Source: Heligmosomoides polygyrus polygyrus (lineage: Eukaryota; Nematoda; Chromadorea; Rhabditida; Heligmosomidae). From it: a DNA stretch of 64,000 nt. The stretch covers positions 68,298,983 through 68,362,982 of the forward strand of contig OX377201.1 in NCBI GenBank assembly GCA_947396885.1, read 5' to 3'. Numbering within the stretch: position 1 is the stretch's first letter; the number at the start of each line of letters is the position of its first letter. Below, one piece after another: positions 12,893 through 24,802 of the stretch. The notes beneath the pieces are model-generated. The model saw only the letters and a program-made list of their open reading frames with translations, made no database searches and was not told the DNA's origin. A program made the position numbers and the translations under genes.

Positions 12893-13924
12893 TTGGGTTA
12901 GAAACTAGGTCCCCGCCGTTTTTTAAACACTTTATTCTGAACATCGCTTACAGTTTTTTCACAACGTTACATACAGTTCGAAAGAGAATGATTGCTTCTA
13001 TCAGAATACATGTTTCTCCTTCTTTCCCATTTCGATCTTTGCATATTTTTAGGTCAATAAAGTGGAAGTTAAAAAAGCCTTCATCGACAGCTGCTTCTCT
13101 CTGCTTATGTTTGAGATTTTTGTATTATGTAATAAACTTTCCGAAAGACTATAATATGTCCTACAAGAACCTGTGTCTTTCGCTTTGACTTTCGTTAATT
13201 TTCAGGGCATTAAAGTGGGGTGTTCGGAAGACAGCTTTTTTCACCAACAGCTACTACTTTTAGAGAAATTTTTGGACGCTGTCATGTTTTTCGAAAGATG
13301 TTTCGCTCTACCAATGTGTGTGTCTCGCTTACTCTTGTTAGTGGTTCACGTAGATTTTTGTCAGTTGTTAGCGGAATGATAAGAAATAACCTTCAAAAAA
13401 CAACCAGCATTTTTTCGCGCAGCGCCATATGTCGTTTGAAAGAAATGTTTCGTTCTAACAGAATACATGTTTCTTCTGAATTTTGTTTATTTTTAGGTAA
13501 CCAGGTTCAGGTTAAGAATTTAACACAAAAGTAGAAGCCATTATCAAGATTAATGTGTGCCTTCTGGACACTCCACTTTGATGCTTTGAAAGTTAACGAA
13601 AATGAAAACGTAGAGAAACAAGCAATGGTCCCCTTGTAGAGCGAATCCTTCTCTTTCGAGTAGTGTATAACTTGTACAAAAACCTCAAACATTTTGTTCC
13701 TTGCAAGCAGAGACTGTCGATCAAGGTCATTTTTCATTTCTTTAATCCTCCACTGTATTGACCTAAAATTCTGCAAAACCTAAACGGGAAAAGAAGTGAA
13801 ATTGTTCTGTGATAAAGCAAATCATTCTCTTTCGAATGGTGTACGAAGTTATGCAAAAAACTTTCAGCAAAATTCAGATAAAAATGTTAAGAAAACAGGA
13901 GGGGGGACTTAGTTTCCAACCTAA
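12893..13924. mobile_element. Foldback element with mariner-like ends
   Basis: Ends are inverted repeats (left TTGGGTTAGAAACTAGG, right as reverse complement TTAGGTTGGAAACTAAG), flanked by TA dinucleotides at 12891-12892 and 13925-13926, as expected for Tc1/mariner integration. Inside, the sequence is largely two arms in opposite orientation: 12940-13090 matches the reverse complement of about 13725-13870, and 13190-13225 matches that of about 13555-13610. A unit around GAAAGAGAATGATT and AGAATACATGTTTCT recurs near 12985 and 13445. No transposase reading frame is visible. Non-autonomous. Confidence 0.7.
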
Positions 13925-13989
13925 TACGGGATGCGTCAAAAGTTCTTGGTTCCTGCTCAGTATAGGATGATGGGTCTCCGATAGTTTGG

Positions 13990-15050
13990 GAGGAGTTAAA
14001 AGCAGATCTCTTGGCTAAACACTTCCATGACTCCTTCAATAAACCGGGCAGAGGCACTGCGCCTTCTGATCCTGAAATCGCGAATTTCGCGTCTTATCCT
14101 GGAATGGAGCCCACGCTGTGGTTCAAGAGAGATGAAATCCTTAAACTGCTTGACAGCTGGCCTTTGTCGTCGTCTACGACCCGGACTTCGTTCCACTGCT
14201 TTGTTAAAAGGATTCTACCTTTCATTGGCCTCCAACTCGAGTACATTTCTAATTTAAGTTATACGAGATCAGAAGGACCTCAACGCCGGAAGCATGCTCT
14301 AATTACACCTATAGCTAACAAAACGCCGCCTAATAACTCTAGAAACTATCGACCTGTTAGCATGACCTCGATATTTACTAGACCATTTGAGAAAATTATG
14401 AAAAAATTGTAGCTCGCTTAAACAAGCACAGCGTTATTTCGAACGCCCAGTAGGGTACGTCAGTGAAATCCGCAGGAGGATAGGTCAGTGAAATTCGCAG
14501 TTCTTACAGTGATGTACGACTGAATTAGAGCAAGGGAAGACAAGAAAAGGGTGGATGTTGCCTTCTTTGATTTCCGAAAGCACTCGACAAGGTTTCCCAC
14601 TCCAAATTAATGCATACATTCTCAGCTGTTCGAATTCAACATAGAATCATATCGTGGATACGTGATTTCCTCGATAGTAGACTTTCCAAGTACGTATAGG
14701 TAAGGTGTTCTCACCCGTGTACGAAGCACGCAGCGGTGTACGGCAAGGTGGGGTTCTTTCCCCATTCTATTTCTGATTTACATGTTTGAAATTCCCAATA
14801 TTATCGAAAGCCTTGGAGTCACATGTAAAATCTACGTCGATGATATGAAAATTTATAAGGTCATGGAGTCGCCAATGGACACGGGCCTCATGCAAACTGC
14901 TATACATTTTATTAACAAGTGGTCCGAAACTACCCTTCCTGTGGAAAAAACTCAGGTTTTCGTCACTACAAATAAAACCTCCGCTACAACGTATTCAATC
15001 GGATCCACCCCGCTAAGAAGGGTAGGCGAAGAGATCTCAATTATCTCATA
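13990..15050 (+). pseudogene. CR1-like LINE reverse transcriptase, decayed
   Basis: RT motifs appear in order across changing frames. LAKHFHDSFNK and a preceding linker lie at 14010-14150. SRNYRPVSMTSIFTRPFEKI lies at 14338-14400, a KAFDKVSHS-like block near 14570-14600, SGVRQGGVLSPF near 14735-14765, YVDDMKIYKV at 14834-14863 (catalytic YxDD as YVDD), and a thumb piece with INKWSETTLPVEKTQVF to about 14960. Frameshifts and stops occur throughout. The following foldback element begins close to its end, so the LINE 3' part is missing. Confidence 0.75.
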
Positions 15051-15115
15051 AACAGCATCCTGGACTTGTGCCTCCATTCCCGATGGTGAAACCAGGTCTA
15101 TTCAATTGGGTTTGT

Positions 15116-17396
15116 CCCTAACAAAGAGAGCCTCCAGAGTGGCGGTGAGCTTTTGCGATGCTATTTTTACAGGATGTAGGGTCCCGTGTGGGGAGTCTAA
15201 AACCACAGTTACTTTTTTCGAAATGCTCTTCTGGGGTCGAAAAAAAAACATGTGGATCGGTGAACTCGAAATTCGTGGAGCCCCACTGCCACCCTTTAAG
15301 ATGCGTTTGTAAGATGCTGCTGGTGTGATAAGCGATTATGTTTTAAATGATTCATAGTTCTATATCATAATTGTTGATTATCATTGTCAGCAAGAAGCAC
15401 AGTTACTTCATGTGAGCAAGAAATTTTATGTTAGCGATCCAATAGAATGATACAGTGCAAATACGATCCATTGAGAGGTAACTCAAATGAAAGCCCAAAA
15501 AGGCTAGGTTAAAATACTAAAAGCATTAATCGTGCACAAATTAACTTCCGTGATCACGCAATCCCATAATAATAAAACCACTTCGCCAACCGACCACATC
15601 GGGCTGTGTGGCAGCAGGGCGCCATGAACTTCGCGCTCACGCGACCACACGTTTTTTTCGACCACAGAAGAGGATTCCGAAAAAAGTAAGTGTGGTTTTG
15701 GACGGGAGGCAGTCGTTAGTCCCGACTCGGATGCGCATTGAAGATGCCGACAGTGCGTTCGGAGCCAATTAGCGTCGACTCGCGCGGTGACACCCGCCGC
15801 ACCCGCTGCTTCTCGCTGAGCAGGCAGCCCTCTCCGCGGAGGCCATGATGACCTGGCCGACCACCGGAGCCTGCAGGTCGACCAGATTTCGTCTGATTAC
15901 AATCGATAGAGAGCTGTGAGGCTCAGACGACTTGGCGTAGTGGTGGTCCAGAAATTCGAATTTATGTGGATCGTACCACCTACTATATTAGAAGTACTAT
16001 CAAGTACTATCGAATGAGCCAAGAAAGGATACTGCCTCAGCAATCCTTAAAGCGAATCTTTTCAGGAGCTGCTTGTTTTCGTTAAAATCTTTTTAGGTGC
16101 TGGTCGTTTTTCGTTCGTTATCAGTCTATTTATATCAGGACTAACTGCGAGGCATGCTTCCTGGCTAAAATTGCACGAAGAATTCAGTTAGATAGAGGCG
16201 AAATCTTTTATAAGAATTCTAAACGCATTGGTTCCAATATGATATCTTTCAAGCATTTCGTAACGGATTTTTCTATGGAACCTATAATGCATAAGATCAT
16301 ATCTTTCGGGACTAAGACTGAATAGTTAGTTCACCAAATCTAGTGTTCATCGCGAATAAATTTTTTCACACAACACTTCAGATTGCTCGCCCACTGACGT
16401 GCCTTGACATCTTTCTACAGAATTTCCTTATTTCTCCGGTACTAATTCTTCTTGAATGGTACCGCCCTACGAACCTATCGAAGACAGTTGACCTTATTTA
16501 CTATAAATTTTACTACAGCTATAATATTTCGATATCTCTCTGTTTACATTATATATTCTTTCAGCATCGCGTCATCTAGGGCGCTTCATTTCATCAGGTA
16601 TCAAACTGGAAACGTACTTTACGCACTGAAGGATCATAATGTTATTTTCAAAAAAAAAAAGACGGTCGCTTGGGGTTCTCTTGGAAGGTCTCTCGTCTAT
16701 CTAATTGGGTCCTTCGCGCAATTTTAGCCTGAAAGCATGCATTAGTCCTTATATAGGTAAAAGCTGATGTTTAACGAAAAATAGAGCACCTAAAAAAACA
16801 CTTTGAGGGTTGTCGAGGCAGGATCCTTTTCTGGCTCAATCGGAAGAGCTCGAAATTTTAATACAGAAAATGGTAGGATTCACATCAGTAGCCTGGAAAC
16901 ATGCATCGCAGTCGATCCTGATATAAACAAAAACTGGTATTTAGGGAAAAATAAACAGCGCCTAAAAATCGCTTCAAGGATTGTCGAGGCAGGACCCTTT
17001 TCTGGCTCATTCGATAGAGCTCGAAATTCCAATATAGGAGGTGGTAGGGTTCATATCCATCCGAATTTCTGGACAGCCACTGCAAGCCCTCTGATCCTCC
17101 TAGCTATCTATCGATTGTAATCACACCAAATCTGGTCGACCTGCGGGCTCCAGTGGTCGGCTAGGTCATCATGGCCTCCTGCCAGGACTGGCAGACCTCA
17201 CCGCGAAGCGGCGGGTGTCACGGCGTGAGTCGACGCTAATTGGCTCCGCAGGCACTGTCGGCATCGTGAGTGCGCAGCCGCTTCGGGACTAACGACTATC
17301 ACCCATTTTGGACTCCCCACACGGGACCCTACATCCTGTAAAAGTTGCATCGCAAAAGCTCACCGCAATTCCGAGGCTCTCCTTGTAAGGAGTAAG
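15116..17396. mobile_element. Large foldback (long inverted repeat) element, about 2.3 kb
   Basis: Two arms in opposite orientation share several blocks in mirrored order: 15127-15215 with 17310-17385 (GGATGTAGGGTCCCGTGTGG core); 15700-15905 with 17105-17295 (GCCAATTAGCGTCGACTC core); 15948-16060 with 16960-17070 (AATGAGCC...CCTGCCTC core); and 16125-16165 with about 16725-16765. The right arm carries a second partial copy of one block at 16795-16880. The left arm has about 470 bp of extra DNA between 15220 and 15690. The centre (16330-16700) is AT-rich with no recognised gene. No transposase is visible, and the outermost ends and target duplication are not fixed. Confidence 0.65.
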
Positions 17397-17705
17397 AGAA
17401 CAAAACTCGATCTTGTGATTATTTTCAAAATAGTGACAGGCAGAGTACAAATAGAAGCCTCAGCCTTCTTTTCGGTGTTACCTGAGGCCAGAATAAGATA
17501 TGGTTACCTACGAGCCACCGATCTAGTTATGAAGAGCAAAGCCAAATCCGGTCATACTTTTTACGAACAGAACCAATCGTTTTTCGACCACTGCTCAGAA
17601 ATAATGTGCTTCAGATGTCCCTTAGTCGATTTAAGAAATTTATTGTCCAGCGTTTTAAAGTGTTCTGAATTTGGTACTGATAAAATAAATAAATCATACT
17701 CTCTA

Positions 17706-18420
17706 ATAACGCGCTAAGCGTTGAGTCATACTATCGAATGGCGCCGCCGCAGAAATTTTAAAATGGGGGGAGGGAATTCGGGTGTGGGAAATAGGGGGAA
17801 AATTATGGCACGAAAATAGTGAAAAATACCCAGACTTCTTCTACCTGCCTGAAAGCTTCAGTCCTGGGTAATCGAGGTCGGAACACGAATCTGAAGTCGT
17901 TTTTTAAAGCGTCGGTGACCATCAATTGATATTGATCAAATTATCATCACACTACAAAATAACGCGCTGAGAGATGAGTTATACCATCGATCGGCACCGC
18001 AGCAGAAATTAGCCATAAAATGGGTGTAAAATCGGGGGGGGGGGGGGAAATAGGGGGAAATTACGACACGAAAATAGCGAAAAATATCCAGACGTCTTCT
18101 CCCTTCCTGGGAACTTCGGCCCTGGGGCAATCGAGGTCGCTGAACACGAATCTGATGTTTGTCTTTGAAGTATCGCCCGCCATCAATCGATAATGATCAA
18201 ATTACGGGTCACGAAATAGCGGAAGATACCCAGATTTCTTCTACGTGCCAGGGAGTTCAGAAGCGTGCCGAATACGTCGCATGGCGTGCCTGGGACTCAG
18301 AAGACGTGCCAAAGACGTGGCTCAACGTATTTGGAGATCAGGTAGACGCGCCAAAGATGTCGTCTAATGTGCCTGGGGATTCAGAAGGTGTGGCGAAGAC
18401 GTCGTCCGCTAAGGGTGTAT
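17706..18420 (+). repeat. Tandem/dispersed repeat family B (plus orientation)
   Basis: About 240-bp units repeat here. Each has ATAACGCGCTGAG, then a G-run in GGGGAAATAGGGGGAAA, then ACGAAAATAGCGAAAAATA, then CCTGGG...AATCGAGGTCG, and a core like CTGAACACGAATCTGA. Copies start near 17706 and 17960, and a third partial copy with degenerate GTGCC repeats runs to about 18420. A 13-14-base G-run sits near 18038-18050. The same family occurs reversed at 62.69-62.99 kb. Confidence 0.7.
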
Positions 18421-18470
18421 CATTGCGGGGGACCAGTACCAGTAATGGGGGACCGTTTTACTAGGTAAGG

Positions 18471-20520
18471 ACCAGAAGTGAGGAACCAATCGCCCTATCA
18501 TACTATGTACTGTACGTACTGCGAGCCTTTTGTACTCCTAGATAGGGTAAAAAGCTGTACACGTAGAGCAGCTAGCTCGATGTGATTGTACTTAGCTTGG
18601 TGATACTGCAACTTCGCGCGAAGCGCGCAAGTGCGAGGCACGCCGATAGGCGTGACGGAGCACTTGTAAATAAATAAACTAACGACGCCAGAAAAGAAAA
18701 CAGTATAAAACAGACATGCCTCCAAGTAAAGCGAAATATACGTCATGTCGTGATTCTATGGGAGGGAAGGGGAAAAGATGAGGGAAGTGTGGCAGTCTTA
18801 GTAAGCCTTAAATAGGCTATTCCTGACAGCGAACGAATTCCGTTCGACTGATGTCTAGAAAAGGTCTAGAAAATTATAGTCTAGTTTCACCACCCCTGGT
18901 TCGAGGGCATATACGAGGTCCGCTTTTGCTACATGTGGGAGTACTTTGGGTTACAATGTGTGTCGACGCTTTGGTGATGATGACGAAATTCACCCAAACT
19001 TTACCAGAAGGGACCTCTCGGAACTACTAAAAACAAGCGATCTTTTCTCCTTTCTGCATGCGGTCAGTGCTTTGGGGAGGCCCATTATTAACTGCGATAA
19101 TTTGCGAAGACCTCGTCAACTTTCTTTTACAAACAAACTTGATGCCACTACTACATTAAGGTCTGAACGAGCAAATGTTGAATATAGGCTCCGGAATTCA
19201 TTATGGAACTCCTTTTGCCCGCACCGCACCATTAAAGCAAAAAGGAGCCTCAAATGAGAGAACACCCCCTAAACGCTCCCCCTTCCTATAGACGAAGATT
19301 CAGCGATTCTGTGATTTGGACTCCAAAGCCCATTACCTATCCGTACCCACTGCAATTAGTGGGGAATTCTAGAGAAGTGAGACTGCAAGGGAACCGGTGA
19401 TGTCGGTCTATGTTAGTCTTGAATTTCCTGATTCGGAGAGCCCTTCAGAGCAATGAACGGACAAGAATTAACAATGAACGTAAAGATTCCTTCACTATCT
19501 AAAATTCAATAATCTAACCACAAAACCGCTTTGGAAACGCGAATGCTGAATCAGAAGCTGGTTACTTCATACACATTTTGCGGGGTGGCATTCACCATAA
19601 TAGAGTCTAGAACTCATAGTATTAACTACATTACACTGCAAACACAGCAAGGTCTAATAGGGAAGTCAGGTAGCAACCAGGCGTTTCTTTTCGGGATACC
19701 TGAAGTAAATTGGTGAACCAAGGAACACGCCCGTTCATGAGGTGATGGTGACCTTTTTTGCGAGTATCACTCACCAAGCAAAAGCACTTTCAAACAGTCA
19801 ACATGACAATAGAGCCTGGTTGCTCGACTCTTGAAGAAAAAACTTACAATCTGAAATCCCACAGCTTCCGGCCACTCAAAATGTCGTAAAGTCGCAGGAA
19901 GTATGCTCGATTTTGATAATCCTAAAAATATTAAAAGATATTACAGAGTCGTCACCGAATACCCTCTCAAGTAGGTCGTATTCGGATTAGCAAAAGGGTG
20001 TCAAAGGTAACGAGGCTAATCATGCTGATCCGCAAGACACAGACCTCTGACGCAAGATCATTTTGGATAAGAACTATGCACTCAAAACGCTGCCAGAACC
20101 AAGAACAATCTCACCTTTATTAAAGATATCACTCCTCTAAATGTGAGCTTCCATTGTCTGCTTTCAACAAATAGCAGCTCTACTACGGCAGCTGACAAGG
20201 ACACATTATCAGGACCAATTATCGAAAACAGCATCTCATTCTCCTGTCGCTCCAGCAACTTGGACCCTGTGTTGGGAGGCCGTCTTTTCCTCCGTTCGCC
20301 TTCTGCAAGCATCAATTTAGACGAGATACACGATACAGACGACAATATAAACAATTACACTTTCCAAATAGCTTATCACATCACCAGCAATGAACGCGCC
20401 TCGATGTGGCACTGACCACTAGCTTAGCCTTCGTACTCGATGAATGTATTCTATTTATCGCCTCCTACGGCAGCTTTCCAAAGGAAAATCAACACTTGTT
20501 TTTATCCTAGCGTACTGTGC
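18471..20520. other. Nothing firmly recognised
   Basis: An open frame of 103 codons at 18946-19257 looks protein-like (Leu/Ser/Arg-rich, with LSELLKTSDLFSFLHAVSAL) but I cannot assign it. It has no flanking exon that I can join. The other frames here are short or opposed on both strands. Confidence 0.25.
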
Positions 20521-20523
20521 ACG

Positions 20524-21205
20524 TCTATTTATTTATTTATTTATTTATCACCACATGGATAACCATACACAATAAGAACAACAGATGTCATTATAAACAC
20601 AAGTGAAAGTCATTGTAAACAGGAAAAACAAAGTAAGCAGCAAGAACCGATCGTAAATATGGGGACTATTAAGCTGCATCCTGAAGATATCGGTCAAGAA
20701 GTTTTTTTTATATTGCCTTAATGAATTGGGTGATGATGTGTTTCTTAGATAACTTCGAAAATTCAGAGCCAGCACGGCAAGTGAAGAACTGAGACCGTAT
20801 ATTGCTTTCTGCTCTGGAAAATTGAATTTTTCACTGGCCACCCCTTGTGTTCGATGAAAAAAGGTATAGAACTCCTGAAGCGGAGTACGAGAAAACCGTT
20901 TAACATCTTATATATCATAATTAAATCATATCTTCTTCTACGACGTTCAAGGGAATGTAGATTGAACAATCTGTTTCGTGAAGCCGGTGAAGGAATGGTG
21001 TTGTAATCATAGCCATGTTCTCGTATCCAAAGCCTTCTTGTGAAGCTGTTTTGCACAGATTCCAACCTCGCAATTTCTCGCTTATATTTTGGATTGAAAA
21101 TTGTGGTACCATATTCTAGAATAGGTCTAACATACGACTTATAGGCAGTTAAAAAGTGTTGTATTGAATTTGTTCGCAAACATTTGAAGAGGCTGTTCAC
21201 AATTC
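20524..21205 (-). pseudogene. CR1-like LINE 3' end (minus strand)
   Basis: The 145-codon minus-strand frame (21200-20763) carries the C-terminal signature of CR1-type elements: AYKSYVRPILEYGTTIFNP, ARLESVQNSFTRRLWIR, and RNRLFNLHSLERRRRRYDL. Downstream on the minus strand the element ends in a short AAAT-type tandem repeat, seen as ATTT repeats at 20525-20548, the usual CR1 tail. The copy is truncated at its 5' side near 21205, as expected for target-primed reverse transcription. Confidence 0.8.
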
Positions 21206-21371
21206 GTTCAGCTTTTGATATATTTGACGCATAAACAAATAAATATTTCGGCTCTTTGATCGATATTGACGATTTTCACCCAAATCGATCGTTCGATTAG
21301 ATAGAATCAAACGATGTCGGTCAGCTGATCGATCATATCATGTAGTAGAAATCCCCTCTTCCTACCTCATA

Positions 21372-22501
21372 CAGTCTCCTCTCGGTATAACGCGTTTGAA
21401 GGGACCGCTGAAAATCCGCGTTATAACGGGCGCTGCGCGCTAACCGGAGCTGACCTTTTTTAGACTCTTTTAGGCGTAGATTTATTTAAAATTGCATTCA
21501 TTGACTGAATATGACATCAGCTGACCATGAAGAGAGTGTGAAGGCATAAAACAACCTTAAATTATTAATGAAGCCCCGTCCTCAAAGATACTCTCGGTTA
21601 TATGGAACAGGTACTGCAAATGTGTGTGAATGAAGAGTACCATACGTTTGTTAGGCATGGTCAGCAATAATGTGTGCACTGACGTTCCAAGATCTTTTGC
21701 TACGACTAAAACCTTCGCGCCAGGTGACACTCCAACCTTTTGCTTTCCAGGCAGGATGTTAGTTCGCTACCAGCGCTCTTACATCGTGCGCCTGATTCGC
21801 GATATCCTCGCTGCAAAAGGCTTATCAGCACTGCCCCATGATATGTGGATGCCGAGTACGATCAAACGGCTCTGCTGCTGTAATCCTGCCCGAAAAGCAG
21901 AGAACGCAGGCACAAGTTCCGCATGGCACGAGAGATCTGAACACAAGAAAAATTCCTCCTACAGCATTTAGCCTCCTCTTCATCAACTGCTATAAGCTCT
22001 AAGCGAATGTGTAGGACATTGCTTTGAATAATCTGAGTGTCATCCACATCTCTCGTTCCAGATAGAGTAAATCTCCCAATATATGGCAACTTTTAACGAC
22101 TGCCGGGAGTCTTTCACTGTGCTCGACGTATTGCTGCCATGAACTCTTTTATGGACCATACACTGAAAAACGTCTCGTCTGATACATTGTCACACGGAAC
22201 TTGTCGTTACTGTGAACGAGGCAACAGAAGGGTAGGTCTGATGGCAGACGCGGTCAGCATCTTGATCGGCTTCATTTTCCGTGTGGGCCGGAACTGAGCC
22301 CTGGTCGCCTTATAACAGGAGTCATTTTGAGTGCAGAGTCCCTCGCAAAATTGCACTATAACGGGAGTAGCGTTGTTTCCGACGCATATAAGCGGAGTTG
22401 ATTTGTATTGGCGTAAAGGTACGCTGGCCGGCTCCGACGAAAATCCACGTTGTATCGAGATTCGCGTCTTATCAGGAGGTGGTATAACGAGAGGGGACTG
22501 G
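21372..22501. mobile_element. Pogo/Tigger-like terminal-inverted-repeat element
   Basis: The left end CAGTCTCCTCTCGGTATAAC and the right end, read as its reverse complement CAGTCCCCTCTCGTTATACC, are imperfect inverted repeats of the CAG...CTCG.TATAAC type found on Tigger/pogo elements. A TA precedes the left end (21370-21371). On the right the nearest TA is two bases out, so the target duplication is imperfect. The interior has further motifs on the ATAACG theme. It holds only a 113-codon frame (21630-21971) that I do not recognise. A related piece lies near 41.65-42.0 kb. Confidence 0.55.
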
Positions 22502-22596
22502 ATATAACGCACATGCTCCTTGCCGCTTACTATATAGGATAGATATAATGATATCCGTGGCTTGTCTTCTGAATCCGCACATACAGAAACTTAATC

Positions 22597-22740
22597 CTAT
22601 GTAGAGAAACAATTGGCACTATTGTACTTTCGGGGACTCCAGAGGTCGAGGAGAGGTCGGAAAAAAATTTCGCCCAAACTTCGCCTAGGGGGGGGGGGGT
22701 ACTCGAAGTGCTGATCACGAATCTCCCCAAAGATACCCTC
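22597..22740 (+). repeat. Dispersed repeat family A copy
   Basis: Contains GGCACTATTGTACTTTCGGG, AGAGGTCGGAAAAAAATTT, TTTCGCCCAAACTTCG, a G-run of about 12 and the core GTGCTGATCACGAATCT. Closely similar copies lie at 29.5 kb and in the cluster at 34.84-35.49 kb. Confidence 0.7.
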
Positions 22741-23321
22741 TCCCCGCTAAATGCCAAAAATGCAGTGATTGGCTGCTGTGAGCGGCATTTACCCATAGTT
22801 ACGTTCAAATACAACCGGCTGGCATACGCCTCAGTACTACAGGCCTTAAGGCCGTATTATTCTTCAGCCCCCTCCGTGTGACTCACTACGTGACATCTCC
22901 CGGAATCACTACTTCCCGTTATTCTAAATGAAGTTCCAAGGGTTAGCTACATTGAAGAAGGATAGAGCAGTCTCGAAAGCAGAACTTAGATTTATTTGCT
23001 GCTATAAGAAAGATTGCAAAGAAAAGGGGTCACGTTCGCCACGAATCATTCAAAGAAGGTGACCACACGATATAGCAAGTGTTTTAAATATTTTTGTCCG
23101 ATTCTTTTCAGAATTTTCGCAAGAAGTGAGACTAGTTATTTTGTGCATGACCATTTTTTTAAGATTCGAGATGTTCGTGAGTAGTAACGATTTTTGTGAA
23201 GCTCGAATAGTCTGTAGCGTTGATTATTTGTTTTTATCAACTGCCTACCAGGGAAGTCTCTCAGGCGTATATCTGAACTGCAAGAACGAATACCACTATG
23301 AGATTCTCCAAGCTTCAAATA

Positions 23322-24202
23322 TTAGGTTGGCAACTAATTTCGTGGACTCTCAAGAATCTTCAGCAAAAGTATTTATTAACAAATAACTAATGACAATCCT
23401 CAATTAAAATAAGATCCCTCGGAACGCAGAAGTGCTTCCCATATGTCAGGTAGCTGGTCTATCCCACGGCCATAGAATTATTGCGCTTTTAAGGCCAAGA
23501 ATCTTTGGAGGTGCATTTTGACCCGGTCCACATTATTAAATCGTCTTCCAACCAAGAAGTAACTGCACCGAACTAAAAATGTTGTAGTCACTCGGCGCAG
23601 GGTCTGGGCTGTAAGGTGGATGAGTTCGACGCTCCCAGTTAAGGTCTTCTATTTTTTGAGGCGTCCGGTTCGCTACGTTCCCTCCGTTTAGTGGTTTCAA
23701 GAAGGTGTTAACTTCTGGGAGCTCGTCAAGAACGGTTCCAGCATTAATGCTGTAATCTACTCTTCACGACCTGGCCGCGCGCAGGCTGAACTCCGCTGGA
23801 ATCGGTTCAGACAGATTTTCAGGAGTGGAATTATCTATCAGCAAGATAACGCCGGATCACGCGTCACGAATCAGGAGCTTCAAAAAATCGAAGACCTTAG
23901 CTGGGAGCGTCTAACTCACCCACCTTACAGCACAGGCTGTGCGCCAAATGAGTAGCACCTTTATAGCAGCACTTCTTGGTTGGAGGACGAGTTATTAATG
24001 TGGACCATGTCAAAATGCACCTCCAAGGATTCTTGGCTTCAAAAGCACAAGAATTCTACAGCTGTGGGATGGGCCAGGTAGCTTATAAATGTGAAGCAGT
24101 CCCGCGTTCCAACAGATCTTACTTTGATTGAAAACTGTTATTTGTTTATGAACACTTTTGTCGAAGGCGCTTGAGAGTCCACGAAATTAGTTGCCAACCT
24201 AA
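23322..24202. mobile_element. Mariner with two opposed 3' halves (inverted duplication)
   Basis: 881-bp element with long, near-identical inverted ends starting TTAGGTTGGCAACTAATTTC, flanked by TA at 23320-23321 and 24203-24204. The right half (about 23705-24202, plus strand) encodes the C-terminal part of a mariner transposase with YQQDNAGSRVTNQELQKI, containing the second catalytic Asp, and then WERLTHPPYS. There the third catalytic region, normally PDLAPSDY, is altered. The left half (about 23700-23322, minus strand) encodes the same region again, including NWERRTHPPYSPDPAPSDY. The element is thus two transposase 3' halves arranged head to head, with the 5' halves lost. Confidence 0.8.
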
Positions 24203-24802
24203 TAGTAGGAAGGGATTTCCATTTTTGCAAAGTGCTTCAAGGAAATAGGGCCCCTGAATACCCAGGAATATATTGCGCTGTCAGCATCTAACACGTACGC
24301 GCGTGTTACACGTGGAGATGAGAGAAATGGTGAAATGCGTCTGGCACCGTCGTCGAGGCAAACAGCTCGGCGGCTCAGTGGTAATGCCGGCGCATCGTAG
24401 GAAAGGGGTCGGATGCTCGATTCTTTGACCTCGAAGTAGTTTTGCATTTTTAATGTTTATTCCTTCTTTGGTATCATTCACCTTCTCAACTTTCCCTACG
24501 CATGTATTCCACTAGGCTGAAAATTACGTTTTCAGTGAGAGAGCTCAGCTGAGAGTTTCTTCAGCTGCTCCCTATATACAGGGTGGCTCCTAATTATTTG
24601 CGCGTAGTTTATTACTAATAACTTCAATAAAAACAGTTATACAATCTGATACAATTTCCATATAGAGCAATGCCTAACAATCATTCACTCGAGAAGATGT
24701 TCGAAATGAGCTCCTTTTGCAGCAATACAGATCTTTAGTCTCTTCTCCACCGACATCACTGTGGGCCGCAGGGAGGTGACGTCGATACTGTCCCACGCCT
24801 TC

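Noticed and set aside
17960..18420. A protein gene with repeated acidic or basic units across family B
   Set aside because: The frame 18159-18464 is a product of short degenerate GTGCC repeats and has no splice or family support.
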